Below, piece by piece: positions 26,242 to 33,470 of a DNA stretch of 64,000 bases. Within the stretch, counting starts at the first letter, position 1; every line of letters starts with the position of its first letter. The notes under the pieces are model-generated. The model was not told the DNA's origin. It saw nothing but the letters and a program-made list of their open reading frames with translations, and did no database searches. Origin of the DNA: Parcubacteria bacterium C7867-004 (GTDB taxonomy: Bacteria; Patescibacteria; Paceibacteria; UBA9973; UBA2103); NCBI GenBank assembly GCA_001189075.1, contig LFCN01000006.1, positions 248,001 to 312,000 on the forward strand, read 5' to 3'. A program made the position numbers and the translations under genes.

Positions 26242-27078
26242 CTAAGCGGCCGATGTCCGCAGACGGGGGCGAGGGGTGAACTGAAGCACCTTTCCATCCC
26301 CGAACTTGACTTCAGCTTCATCGCTCAGCGCGACCACCACCGGGGTGCTTTCCTCCGCCAGGGTTCGATTGAGATACTCCACCAGGCAGTTTAAGGCGTG
26401 GTTGAGGAAGCAGTGCTTCGTGGGATTCTCGACGAAGAGCGGGATACCGCTCGTCTGACTAAGAATCTCAAGAAATGCGTCCCTGCGCCGCTCCCAGTTC
26501 GTATCGGCTTCGGGATTGAGGACCACGAAGCTCGGGCTAATGCCCGCTCCAACCAGTCCCCAGAACACACCGGGATCTTCCTCTCCGACAGGAAGCCGGA
26601 GAATCGCCGGCGCCTGTTCGAATGGCCACCCCGAAGCTTGATGCGCCGGCTGTCCAACCTGCTCTCGTGGATAGAAGCCGAACGCGAGCGTGCCGCCCTG
26701 AATCAGGGTCGATTGGCCGTCGGCAGGAATGACGCAAACGCCGAGGTCAAACCCGAGGGTGCTGATGTCAGGATACCCCTCTTGAAGATCCTGAAGCAGG
26801 AGCCCCATCAGCAGCTGTGCGTTCGACGGGTTCTGCGACCGGAGCCGCTCGTACTCATCGCAGAACGCCTGGTATTCAGGCGCCGGGTTCGAGGCCCGGA
26901 TCTCCTGCATATACAGAGCGTCATGGCTCAGAAGATCTTCGAAGGTGTAGATCGGGTGGCAACCCTCTCGCTCCGTCTCGAACAGACAGACGATGTGTTG
27001 CCGCCCGATGTTTCCGTTGATGATGTGGCAGACCTGCCGAGGATCATCGGATTCCAGCATTTCAATGCCAAACAACAT
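26242..27078 (-). CDS. Cassette gene C: hypothetical protein, 278 aa
   Basis: Starts at 27078 with a GGAGG SD site 6 nt upstream. The soluble 278-aa product has no signal peptide and mixed alpha/beta character, with a Gly/Pro-rich middle and a conserved-looking ending VVVALSDEAEVKFGDGK. No family recognised. Promoter TTGACT-16-TATATT and repeat R2 lie upstream, and a strong terminator follows. Its isolated arrangement matches the other cassettes. Confidence 0.65.
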   Translation of the reverse strand: MLFGIEMLESDDPRQVCHIINGNIGRQHIVCLFETEREGCHPIYTFEDLLSHDALYMQEIRASNPAPEYQAFCDEYERLRSQNPSNAQLLMGLLLQDLQEGYPDISTLGFDLGVCVIPADGQSTLIQGGTLAFGFYPREQVGQPAHQASGWPFEQAPAILRLPVGEEDPGVFWGLVGAGISPSFVVLNPEADTNWERRRDAFLEILSQTSGIPLFVENPTKHCFLNHALNCLVEYLNRTLAEESTPVVVALSDEAEVKFGDGKVLQFTPRPRLRTSAA

Positions 27079-27115
27079 ATTCGCCTCCAGGGCAGGTTGA
27101 ACGTTCCTGGAGCTG

Positions 27116-27143
27116 AATATATAAGATTATTTATAAAAGTCAA
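27116..27143 (-). promoter_or_regulatory. Promoter of cassette gene C
   Basis: Minus strand TTGACT-16-TATATT. The leader of roughly 35 nt carries the SD site. Confidence 0.65.
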
Positions 27144-27171
27144 AAATGTACTTAACTAAGGGAATTACTCA

Positions 27172-27200
27172 AAAAGGTTCCAACGTCGTACCAGACACCC
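27172..27200 (-). repeat. Cassette repeat R2
   Basis: Minus-strand GGGTGTCTGGTACGACGTTG then GAACCTTTT; identical over 29 nt to R4. Confidence 0.9.
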
Positions 27201-27210
27201 AAAGAAAAAA

Positions 27211-27228
27211 CGACGGTGGTGGCCGTCG
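27211..27228 (-). terminator. Terminator of cassette gene B
   Basis: 6-bp stem CGACGG / CCGTCG, 6-nt loop, followed on the minus strand by TTTTTTC. Confidence 0.8.
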
Positions 27229-27237
27229 CTCGTCTCA

Positions 27238-27624
27238 TCAGTGTTTGGGAACAATTTTGAGAGCATCTGCTTCCTTCAGATGCTTCAGGAAGTGCGACAT
27301 GCCGTCGCGCATGTCTCTGGCCCAGAAGTCGGCGAAGAACACTTCCGCATCTGCGAGCAGGTCAGTGAAGTCATCGCCCTTGATCGTGGGGTTGGTGAGG
27401 TCGCCGCTCAGATCAACTCGCGTGACTGCCTGAGCCTCGACGAAGAGTCGCACCCCGCCGTTCCAGCTGTCTCGCTGAATTCGAACGGTCTCCTGCCCGT
27501 TGCGAGACAGGATGAGGTCCTGGATGCCGAGCCCCGGCTCATACACCCCTTCGTACAGACCTCGTGGGCTGTACATTACGCCCTGCTCCCTCGCCAGTTC
27601 CCGCACGTTGTCTTGATAGCCCAT
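27238..27624 (-). CDS. Cassette gene B: hypothetical protein, 128 aa
   Basis: Starts at 27624 with GGGAGG five to six nt upstream; a longer upstream reading would run through the repeat and lacks an SD site. The 128-aa soluble product has a beta-rich middle (GIQDLILSRNGQETVRIQRD) and a helical C-terminus. No family recognised. It is headed by repeat R3, and the upstream TTGGAA inside the repeat could serve as its -35 with TAGGTT as -10. Confidence 0.6.
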   Translation of the reverse strand: MGYQDNVRELAREQGVMYSPRGLYEGVYEPGLGIQDLILSRNGQETVRIQRDSWNGGVRLFVEAQAVTRVDLSGDLTNPTIKGDDFTDLLADAEVFFADFWARDMRDGMSHFLKHLKEADALKIVPKH

Positions 27625-27671
27625 AAACACCTCCCTGGGGTCTGGACAGAACCTAGCATGGATTGCGTGAG

Positions 27672-27696
27672 GGTTCCAACGTCGTACCAGACACCC
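27672..27696 (-). repeat. Cassette repeat R3
   Basis: Minus-strand GGGTGTCTGGTACGACGTTG then GAACC; the 25-nt core is identical to R2 and R4 but lacks the following T-run. Confidence 0.9.
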
Positions 27697-27709
27697 ACTA
27701 TACAAAAGA

Positions 27710-27732
27710 CCCGCCGACAACATGCCAGCGGG
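27710..27732 (-). terminator. Terminator of cassette gene A
   Basis: 7-bp stem CCCGCTG / CGGCGGG (one wobble) with a 9-nt loop, then TCTTTTG on the minus strand. Confidence 0.75.
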
Positions 27733-27755
27733 CCCAGAAAACTATACTCGTGCGA

Positions 27756-28010
27756 CTAGGGGATCTTGTCCACCACCGCTTGAGCCTTGAGGAGCTGGTA
27801 CACCATGAGCGGACCCATGGCGAACGCGCCCCTCTCATTGTCGGACATGGGCGGGAGTTTGAGGAGCCACTCCGCCACATGAGCGGCGATGATGGGGTTC
27901 TCCTCAGTGACCTCCTTCAGCCAGTTGCCGACATCGGCACCGGCTCTGTCCCGGACCGACTCCATCACGGCGTCGGAGGTTGCTCGGGACACTACAGGAA
28001 GTTCGGTCAT
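27756..28010 (-). CDS. Cassette gene A: small hypothetical protein, 84 aa
   Basis: 84-aa soluble, helix-rich protein (ATSDAVMESVRDRAGADVGN, IIAAHVAEWLLKL). Purine-rich AAGGA/AGGTGA lies before the ATG. It has the best promoter of the array, TTGACA-17-TATTAT, embedded in a perfect inverted repeat, so it is likely repressor-controlled. No family recognised. First unit of the array, directly downstream of the L,D-transpeptidase gene. Confidence 0.6.
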   Translation of the reverse strand: MTELPVVSRATSDAVMESVRDRAGADVGNWLKEVTEENPIIAAHVAEWLLKLPPMSDNERGAFAMGPLMVYQLLKAQAVVDKIP

Positions 28011-28048
28011 TTCACCTAATCCTTGTGAGTTGTTGTCAGAATGTGCTC

Positions 28049-28083
28049 AAATACATAATACACATATATTATGTATTTGTCAA
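28049..28083 (-). promoter_or_regulatory. Consensus promoter embedded in a perfect inverted repeat
   Basis: Minus-strand TTGACA (28083-28078), 17 bp, TATTAT (28060-28055). The plus strand reads AAATACATAATA, 6-nt spacer, TATTATGTATTT (28049-28078), a perfect 12-bp inverted repeat spanning -35 to -10. This is a strong operator candidate. Confidence 0.8.
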
Positions 28084-28107
28084 TGTTTTAAGAGCAAAAG
28101 CCTTCAA

Positions 28108-28136
28108 AAAAGGTTCCAACGTCGTACCAGACACCC
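28108..28136 (-). repeat. Cassette repeat R4 (head of the array)
   Basis: Minus-strand GGGTGTCTGGTACGACGTTG then GAACCTTTT. It lies 5 bp from the stop codon of the L,D-transpeptidase gene, so the array starts exactly at that gene's end. Confidence 0.9.
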
Positions 28137-28141
28137 AGCTC

Positions 28142-28969
28142 CTAATTTTGCACCAGAACTGAAGTACCAAGCTGAGCCCATGCATACAGCTTCTCCGCTG
28201 TGTCGAGCGGCAGGTTCACGCAACCATGCGACCACTGCTTCCCGAACTCGGTATGCCAGTATGCGCCGTGTATCGCTCCGCCCTCTTTGGTGAAATACAG
28301 GTTCCAGGGGACACCGGGAAGGTCATAATACTGATCGGATATGCCGGGAAGCGGCCCTTGCATGTAGCGGCTCGGAGTCTTTCGATACACGCTGAAGAAG
28401 CCGCGCGGCGTCGGTGTGAGATCGAGCCCGGTCGATGCCTGAGACTCCATGAAGAGTTCCTCGCCCTCATATGCGTAGAGCTTCTGTTCGGAGATATCGA
28501 CTACAATGTGCTTTTTCGCTGACGGTTCATTCTGCATATCTTCAACAGGGAAGAATGGATGGACGAAATCTCCGGCGACATACCAGTCCTTAGCCACGCG
28601 ATCGGGATACCGAATCCATTCGGTGAATTGAACCCGATACCACGTTCGTCCGGTGGAATCGATGCTCGTGCTCGTCGCAACCGGTAATACCATGCCGGTG
28701 CGGAGGTTACCGATCGAAGGAGCCGTGCTCGTCGGCGCCGAGCGTATGTTCACGCATGCTCCTTCGAAATGCGGTCCGCATCCGTCGAGTATCTCTATAT
28801 ATGGGGGATGTGGAGCAGTGTTTTCCTGCTCCGTGAACAGCTCCGAGAAGAGGTTGGCGGCTGGGCCTTCCACACCGCCCGTCTCTGGTTTAGAAAAGAG
28901 AACGAACAAGAGGATACAGATAAGTACGGCCGCGCAGGCGAGAAGCGGTATCCAAGTAATTTTACGCAT
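28142..28969 (-). CDS. L,D-transpeptidase (YkuD) with SH3b domain
   Basis: 275-aa anchored cell-wall enzyme. An N-terminal membrane helix (residues ~8-26) is followed by an SH3b-like domain (NIRSAPTSTAPSIGNL to VAGDFVHP, residues ~70-138) and a YkuD domain beginning KHIVVDISEQKLYAYEG. The catalytic site GGAIHGAYWH...QWSHGCVNLP carries the Cys and His. It makes 3-3 cross-links in peptidoglycan. Repeat R4 follows 5 bp after its stop. Confidence 0.93.
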   Translation of the reverse strand: MRKITWIPLLACAAVLICILLFVLFSKPETGGVEGPAANLFSELFTEQENTAPHPPYIEILDGCGPHFEGACVNIRSAPTSTAPSIGNLRTGMVLPVATSTSIDSTGRTWYRVQFTEWIRYPDRVAKDWYVAGDFVHPFFPVEDMQNEPSAKKHIVVDISEQKLYAYEGEELFMESQASTGLDLTPTPRGFFSVYRKTPSRYMQGPLPGISDQYYDLPGVPWNLYFTKEGGAIHGAYWHTEFGKQWSHGCVNLPLDTAEKLYAWAQLGTSVLVQN

Positions 28970-29034
28970 GAAGGCCGACTGATTCCCGCATATGCCGATG
29001 TATCTCCATGCAATCCGTTCTTCGGTATGCCGGG

Positions 29035-29496
29035 TTACGGCACAAGCTGCGAGAATACCTCGTCAGTACCGTCTCCTTTCGTGAAGTCCGCCCACCGCAC
29101 CCTGCTCGGCGTTATCTTGTAGAAGAGCACACGGCCTGCATCGAGGTGCGTAAGCGGGGCGAAATGCGGACCGTTCTTCATGAGCGTATCCATGAGTTCC
29201 TGCACGATCGGATCGATTGTTGCGGTATCGGTGAGCTCGGATATCACGCCTTCTATCTGTATCGTCCGCGGCACGTCTTCAGCGGATACAACGAACGCAG
29301 CATGATGATCGTTATTGATGTCCTCAACCTTGCTCGTTCCGGAAAGCGTAAGGAAGAATATCCCGAACGAATCATCAGAGGCGTAATAGACGCTCCTCGC
29401 TCTCGGCTCCCCCTCGGGCGATACGGTCGCGAGTACGCCGAACGCGCGCTCCTTGAGGAAGGAGAGCGCCGTCTGCCTCGTAAGTGGATCGGTCAT
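29035..29496 (-). CDS. Pyridoxamine 5'-phosphate oxidase-like FMN-binding protein
   Basis: 153-aa split-barrel protein: ALSFLKERAFGVLATVSPEG and GEPRARSVYYASDD open the fold, and TSKVEDINNDHHAAFVVSAED is the typical next element. Family members bind FMN, F420 or heme and act as small reductases; the cofactor cannot be told here. Divergent from the cupin gene across an inverted repeat. Confidence 0.8.
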   Translation of the reverse strand: MTDPLTRQTALSFLKERAFGVLATVSPEGEPRARSVYYASDDSFGIFFLTLSGTSKVEDINNDHHAAFVVSAEDVPRTIQIEGVISELTDTATIDPIVQELMDTLMKNGPHFAPLTHLDAGRVLFYKITPSRVRWADFTKGDGTDEVFSQLVP

Positions 29497-29507
29497 ATGC
29501 CTCTAGT

Positions 29508-29530
29508 GTATACCATTCGGAACGGTATAC
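29508..29530. promoter_or_regulatory. Inverted repeat between divergent genes
   Basis: GTATACC, 9 nt, GGTATAC: a perfect 7-bp inverted repeat centred between the PNPOx-like and cupin genes. It contains TATAC elements usable as -10 boxes in both directions, so it may be an operator or simply back-to-back promoters. Confidence 0.5.
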
Positions 29531-29568
29531 TTACCGGGAGCTGTCAATTGCCCATAATCCCACACACC

Positions 29569-29976
29569 ATGAAAGGATTCGTCTCAAACATTGAGCAGGA
29601 AACTCTGGAAAACGAGGATTTCCGACGCGTTCTCTATACTGCCGAGCACTGCCAGCTCGTGCTCATGTGCATACCCGCAGGCGGTGAAATCGGCGAAGAG
29701 GTGCATGATGTCGATCAATTCATCCGTATCGAGGAAGGGGAAGGGGAAAGCATCCTCGACGGCGTGGAGCGTGATCTAACCGACGGTTCAGTCATCATCA
29801 TTCCGGCGGGAGTACGGCATAACATCAAGAACGTACTGCCGGACGAACCGCTGAAGCTCTATAGTCTTTACGCACCTCCGCACCATAAGGACGCAACTGT
29901 CCATAGGACGAAGGAGGATGCCATGAAAAGTGAGGAAGAATTCGACGGTGAGACGACTGATGACCTTACGCCGTAA
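29569..29976 (+). CDS. Cupin-domain protein
   Basis: 135 aa from the ATG at 29569, with CATAAT upstream. Cupin motif 1 is partial (IGEEVHDVDQFIRIEEGEGE) and motif 2 reads GSVIIIPAGVRHNIKN, giving a plausible His/Glu metal site. This small stand-alone cupin resembles those tolerating oxidative or sugar substrates; substrate unknown. TspO is encoded 3 nt downstream. Confidence 0.85.
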   Translation: MKGFVSNIEQETLENEDFRRVLYTAEHCQLVLMCIPAGGEIGEEVHDVDQFIRIEEGEGESILDGVERDLTDGSVIIIPAGVRHNIKNVLPDEPLKLYSLYAPPHHKDATVHRTKEDAMKSEEEFDGETTDDLTP

Positions 29977-29979
29977 GTT

Positions 29980-30459
29980 ATGAATACCGGCACACGATTC
30001 GCGCGTTCGTTCATCTTGTACGTCGCAACACTCCTGTTCTTCGGTGTAGGAGCGATAACAACCTTGGGCATTGATTGGTATGCGACGCTTCGGCTTCCGT
30101 CCTGGGCACCGCCGGAGCTCGTCGTCGCTCTCATCTGGTTCGTTCTCTTCCTATGCACAGCCTTCTCGGTAATCCGATTCTGGGAGCACTCAAAGAGAGA
30201 TGAGATTTCTTTCCGTTCGGTTATCTACCTGTATGTGCTGAATAGCTTCTTGGTACTTCTCTGGAACTACTTGTTCTTCGGAGTTCACGAGCTTGGCTTC
30301 GCGTTCGCTGCCGCAGTGGCTGTGGGAGTGTCGGTGGCCATCCTCATATTCCGTCTCTGGAGGGAAGCTCGCACGTCGGCGCTGCTTCTCGTGCCGTATC
30401 TGGCGTGGATGCTGTTCGCCCTTCTGTACACGTATACGGTTATGTCCTTGAACGCGTAA
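29980..30459 (+). CDS. TspO/MBR-family membrane protein
   Basis: 159 aa, five membrane helices. TspO features: WYATLRLPSWAPPELVV, then the central LNSFLVLLWNYLFFGVHELG and the C-terminal PYLAWMLFALLYTYTVMSLN. TspO binds porphyrins and responds to oxygen or oxidative stress in bacteria. Co-transcribed with the cupin gene (3-nt gap). Family assignment firm, ligand inferred. Confidence 0.9.
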   Translation: MNTGTRFARSFILYVATLLFFGVGAITTLGIDWYATLRLPSWAPPELVVALIWFVLFLCTAFSVIRFWEHSKRDEISFRSVIYLYVLNSFLVLLWNYLFFGVHELGFAFAAAVAVGVSVAILIFRLWREARTSALLLVPYLAWMLFALLYTYTVMSLNA

Positions 30460-30625
30460 CGGGAGAGTCTCTGAAAGCGCTTACAAAGTCCGATTAGGTT
30501 TGTTTAGGTGTTGCGCAGTCGACCGGCAATAAAAGGAAGTCGCACACCAACCGAGGAGCGGGGTTACCGAATAAGGTGCCTGGCCCGATTTATCCACGAC
30601 GGTATACCGGGTATAGAATAGGAAC

Positions 30626-31084
30626 ATGGAACTCGATGCACTCAGGCAGTTTATCCTTGGTGCGAGTAGGGCGACGTACGCCTCGGGAGATGCGTCAATA
30701 AAAGAGAGGCAACCGGACAACTCAACGACCATTCGTTTTGAACAAGGTGAGTTTCGTTACCACGACAACTATTTCGGCGGCGAGCCCTATGGAGGACGTG
30801 AGGTCGTCTTTCATAACGATAAACCGGTGTGGATGATGGTGTACTACGGTCTCGTCGATGCGGGCGTCCCGAAGCAAGATGTCTACCCGTTCCTTATGGA
30901 GAGCCTGTCACAAGCTACTCTCGATATGCCGTATCGTGGACCTGCGGATTACCGGCGCGGAGACTACCGGTATGAAAACTTGCTCGAGGGCGATCTCGAT
31001 TCGTTCTCAGGCATTGAGAAGATCTTCAGGGATAAAGAATGTATTTATGAAGCTAGATATATGGGTGGTCTTATTGATCAGTGA
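30626..31084 (+). CDS. DUF5680-like hypothetical protein
   Basis: 152-aa soluble protein. LRQFILGASRATYASGD, FRYHDNYFGGEPYGGREVVF and KPVWMMVYYGLV are the marks of the DUF5680 family, often seen fused to or beside HTH regulators. Function unknown. TAGAAT ends 6 nt before the ATG. Confidence 0.75.
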   Translation: MELDALRQFILGASRATYASGDASIKERQPDNSTTIRFEQGEFRYHDNYFGGEPYGGREVVFHNDKPVWMMVYYGLVDAGVPKQDVYPFLMESLSQATLDMPYRGPADYRRGDYRYENLLEGDLDSFSGIEKIFRDKECIYEARYMGGLIDQ

Positions 31085-31132
31085 GGCGGGTATTGTCGGA
31101 TAGAGAATATATCCGCGTGCTACGCTTTCGGC

Positions 31133-31906
31133 ATGAAGGTCAAGCCGGTAAGCATAGTCATCCCTACGCTTAACGAGGAACAGTATCTGCCGCGCCTGCT
31201 TGAATCCCTAGTAAGCGTCACGAGCCCACTCGATATCATCGTGGTCGACGGCGCATCGGAGGACGGGACCGTCCACGTCGTCGAGCGATTCTCATCATCG
31301 TTCCAAAGAGACTCTTCACTCACCTTGATACAAAGTCCGGAGCGGGGAATATCCCTCCAGCGCAACAAGGGAGCCGAACAGGCAACGCATGACATTCTGA
31401 TTTTCTGCGATGCCGACATTGTCTTTCCTTCAGACGAGGTATTCCAAAGGATCGTTACTGAATTGGTAGAAAAGAAGTATGCGGTAGCGGCTCCACTACT
31501 TCGACCCATTGAGTCCGGGAATGATCTGAAACGCTTGTATCATATTCTTACCCTCATGCAGAAGTTGCTACTCTTCTTCGGTCGGCCGTTTTTCGCCGGC
31601 TCATGCCTGCTTACCTCAAAGGACGTGTTCAAGCGCGCGGGAGGATTCGATGAGACTATCATGCTCGGAGAAGATGTCGATTATTCGATTCGGGCAGCAA
31701 AACTCGGACGTGCCGGTCTGGTGCATATCGAGCTACCGGTCTCAGCTAGACGAGCAATCAAGTATGGATATAAGTGGCTTCTCTCCGAACTTCCAAATCT
31801 TTTCAGATTTCTTCTAACCGGCAAATTGAAATCGGAAACCATCTACTATCCGTTCGGGGAATACGGAGGCCAGAAGCCGCATCATGTAACGCGAAATACG
31901 GGTTGA
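31133..31906 (+). CDS. Family 2 glycosyltransferase
   Basis: 257-aa GT-A fold enzyme: VSIVIPTLNEEQYLPRLLES, IIVVDGASEDGT, RGISLQRNKGAEQA and the DxD motif in IFCDADIVFP. A C-terminal hydrophobic stretch (WLLSELPNLFRFLL) may touch the membrane. It likely transfers a sugar for surface glycan or glycolipid synthesis; acceptor unknown. Stand-alone gene. Confidence 0.9.
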   Translation: MKVKPVSIVIPTLNEEQYLPRLLESLVSVTSPLDIIVVDGASEDGTVHVVERFSSSFQRDSSLTLIQSPERGISLQRNKGAEQATHDILIFCDADIVFPSDEVFQRIVTELVEKKYAVAAPLLRPIESGNDLKRLYHILTLMQKLLLFFGRPFFAGSCLLTSKDVFKRAGGFDETIMLGEDVDYSIRAAKLGRAGLVHIELPVSARRAIKYGYKWLLSELPNLFRFLLTGKLKSETIYYPFGEYGGQKPHHVTRNTG

Positions 31907-31937
31907 TAGAGTTCCTTCCGTATAGAAAGAGAACGCG

Positions 31938-32288
31938 CTATTTCCGCAGGATCTTCTCCATCGCTTTTCCTTTCGCGAGCTCATCGATGAGCTTGTCGAG
32001 ATAGCGGATCTCGCGCATGGTTGGCTCCTGTATGTCTTCTACACGGATGCCGCACACTACGCCCGTTATCAATTTCCTCGAGGGATTGAGCTTCGGCGCT
32101 GTAGCGAAGAAGGTCTCCAGGTCGGTGCCTTTCTTCAATTGGGATTCTAGTTTCTTAGGCGTGTAGCCGGTCATCCAGCGGATGATCTCATTCACTTCAG
32201 CTTTCGTCCGACCTTTCCGCTCCGCCTTGGCGATATAGAGCGGGTAGACTCGCGCGAAGCTCATCGTATAGATCCGGTGTTTGTCCAT
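31938..32288 (-). CDS. DUF2200-family protein
   Basis: 116-aa basic soluble protein. RIYTMSFARVYPLYIAKAER, EIIRWMTGY and FFATAPKLNPSRKLITGVVCGIRVEDI are hallmarks of DUF2200. Function unknown; basic charge and small size are compatible with nucleic-acid binding, which is only inference. Confidence 0.85.
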   Translation of the reverse strand: MDKHRIYTMSFARVYPLYIAKAERKGRTKAEVNEIIRWMTGYTPKKLESQLKKGTDLETFFATAPKLNPSRKLITGVVCGIRVEDIQEPTMREIRYLDKLIDELAKGKAMEKILRK

Positions 32289-32365
32289 GGTGCCTTACTT
32301 TGTATACGCAAGGCTACCACGACTTAGACTAGGGACCGGTCCGGGCCTCTGCTAGGATAGATCCG

Positions 32366-32689
32366 ATGAAGAACCTATCAGCACTCCTTCTCCCGCTGCT
32401 GCTGATAGCCATACTCGCATTCGGCGGCATCCTGCACGCAACGCTTCCGCATTCCCATACGGGAACCGCGATGATGACGGACCTAATGCATACCGTGACG
32501 AGCACCGCCTCAAAGGAGCTGTTCGCGTTCGTGCAGCTTGCAATTCCGTTCCTGTTCATTCTGGCTGTCTCGCTCGCCAGGCTTCTTCCTGCGAGCCACT
32601 TCTCGCTTTATGCGATACGGGCCTCATCGCGCGATACCAGCATCCAAGCGCTCAGGCGGGGCATCGTGCACTATCGACGCTTCCTCTAG
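32366..32689 (+). CDS. Small membrane protein with His-rich loop
   Basis: 107 aa, two membrane segments (residues ~5-23 and ~52-72) linked by an extracytoplasmic loop HATLPHSHTGTAMMTDLMHT rich in His and Met, a possible soft-metal ligand set. It opens the copper/disulfide block. No family recognised. TAGGAT precedes the ATG. Confidence 0.6.
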   Translation: MKNLSALLLPLLLIAILAFGGILHATLPHSHTGTAMMTDLMHTVTSTASKELFAFVQLAIPFLFILAVSLARLLPASHFSLYAIRASSRDTSIQALRRGIVHYRRFL

Positions 32690-32736
32690 TTTGCACTCGT
32701 ATTCCTTTTACTGGGGTTCGAGTATCACAATCTAAG

Positions 32737-33414
32737 ATGAAGTATCTATTCGCGTTCGCACTGGCATTGTCTCTCGTAGTCATGCCGGTTTCAGTCAGTG
32801 CTCACGAGGTGCAGCAGTTCGAGATAAATGGTGAGCACTATGAATTCGTCGTTGGTTCGCTTAACGAGCCAGTTACCGTGGATGACAAAACGGGTGTGTA
32901 CCTGCATGTCCGGGAAGTCGGCCATGTCGCAGGCGGGGAAGCTGACCACCATGCTGCCGCCGGAGCGCTCGCCGGTCTCGAAGAGACGCTCCAGGTAGAG
33001 ATCTCAGCGGGTACTGAGAAGAAGGTGCTCGCGCTCTCGCCGATACATGATGAGCCGGGCGCATACCGCGCTTCCTTCTATCCGACTGTCGCGACCACGT
33101 ACTCGTATCGCTTCTTCGGCACGATAGAGGAGACCCCAGTGGACCTCGCCTTCACTTGCAGCCAGGCGGGTCACGCAGTAGCCGAAGAGGACACGAAGGA
33201 AGTAGTCCTCTCTGAAGGTGTGACTCGCATCAGCAAGACGGGCGCGTTCGGTTGCCCGGCTCCAAAGGAAGATCTTGGATTCCCTGAACCAGCCGTAACC
33301 ATGACCAGTCTCAGGGATGATGTCGCGAAGGCGAACACACTCGCTACGGGAGCGATGGGCGTCGCCGTCCTTGCGATCCTCGGCATGGCCTATATCGCAA
33401 TGCGCAAGAAATAA
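32737..33414 (+). CDS. Exported C-terminally anchored protein, copper block
   Basis: 225 aa with a signal peptide (cleavage near VSAHE, so His would be the mature N-terminus) and a C-terminal membrane helix (residues ~200-220) before RKK. The ectodomain is His-rich (GHVAGGEADHHAAAG) and beta-rich. A mature N-terminal His is a hallmark of copper-binding CopC-type proteins, but the rest is not CopC. Upstream of the CopCD fusion, so a copper-binding role is inferred. Confidence 0.65.
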   Translation: MKYLFAFALALSLVVMPVSVSAHEVQQFEINGEHYEFVVGSLNEPVTVDDKTGVYLHVREVGHVAGGEADHHAAAGALAGLEETLQVEISAGTEKKVLALSPIHDEPGAYRASFYPTVATTYSYRFFGTIEETPVDLAFTCSQAGHAVAEEDTKEVVLSEGVTRISKTGAFGCPAPKEDLGFPEPAVTMTSLRDDVAKANTLATGAMGVAVLAILGMAYIAMRKK

Positions 33415-33470
33415 TCGAGCGTTTGCTCGCGGGGTCTCGGTACTCGGGACCTCGCCGCAAGTCCTTGCAT

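Noticed and set aside
25782..28136. Canonical integron attC sites
   Set aside because: The repeat contains GTTGGAAC, but the GTTRRRY and RYYYAAC core sites and the large palindromic arms of attC are not present, and no integrase gene is in the window.
25782..28136. CRISPR array
   Set aside because: The repeats are spaced 430-1020 bp apart with genes between them, far from CRISPR spacing, and no cas genes are present.
30570..30600. Possible sixth copy of the cassette repeat (AAGGTGCCTGGCCCGATTT)
   Set aside because: Only the GGTG-CTGG-CGA skeleton matches; the conserved ACGTTGGAACC half is absent and no SD-led cassette gene accompanies it.
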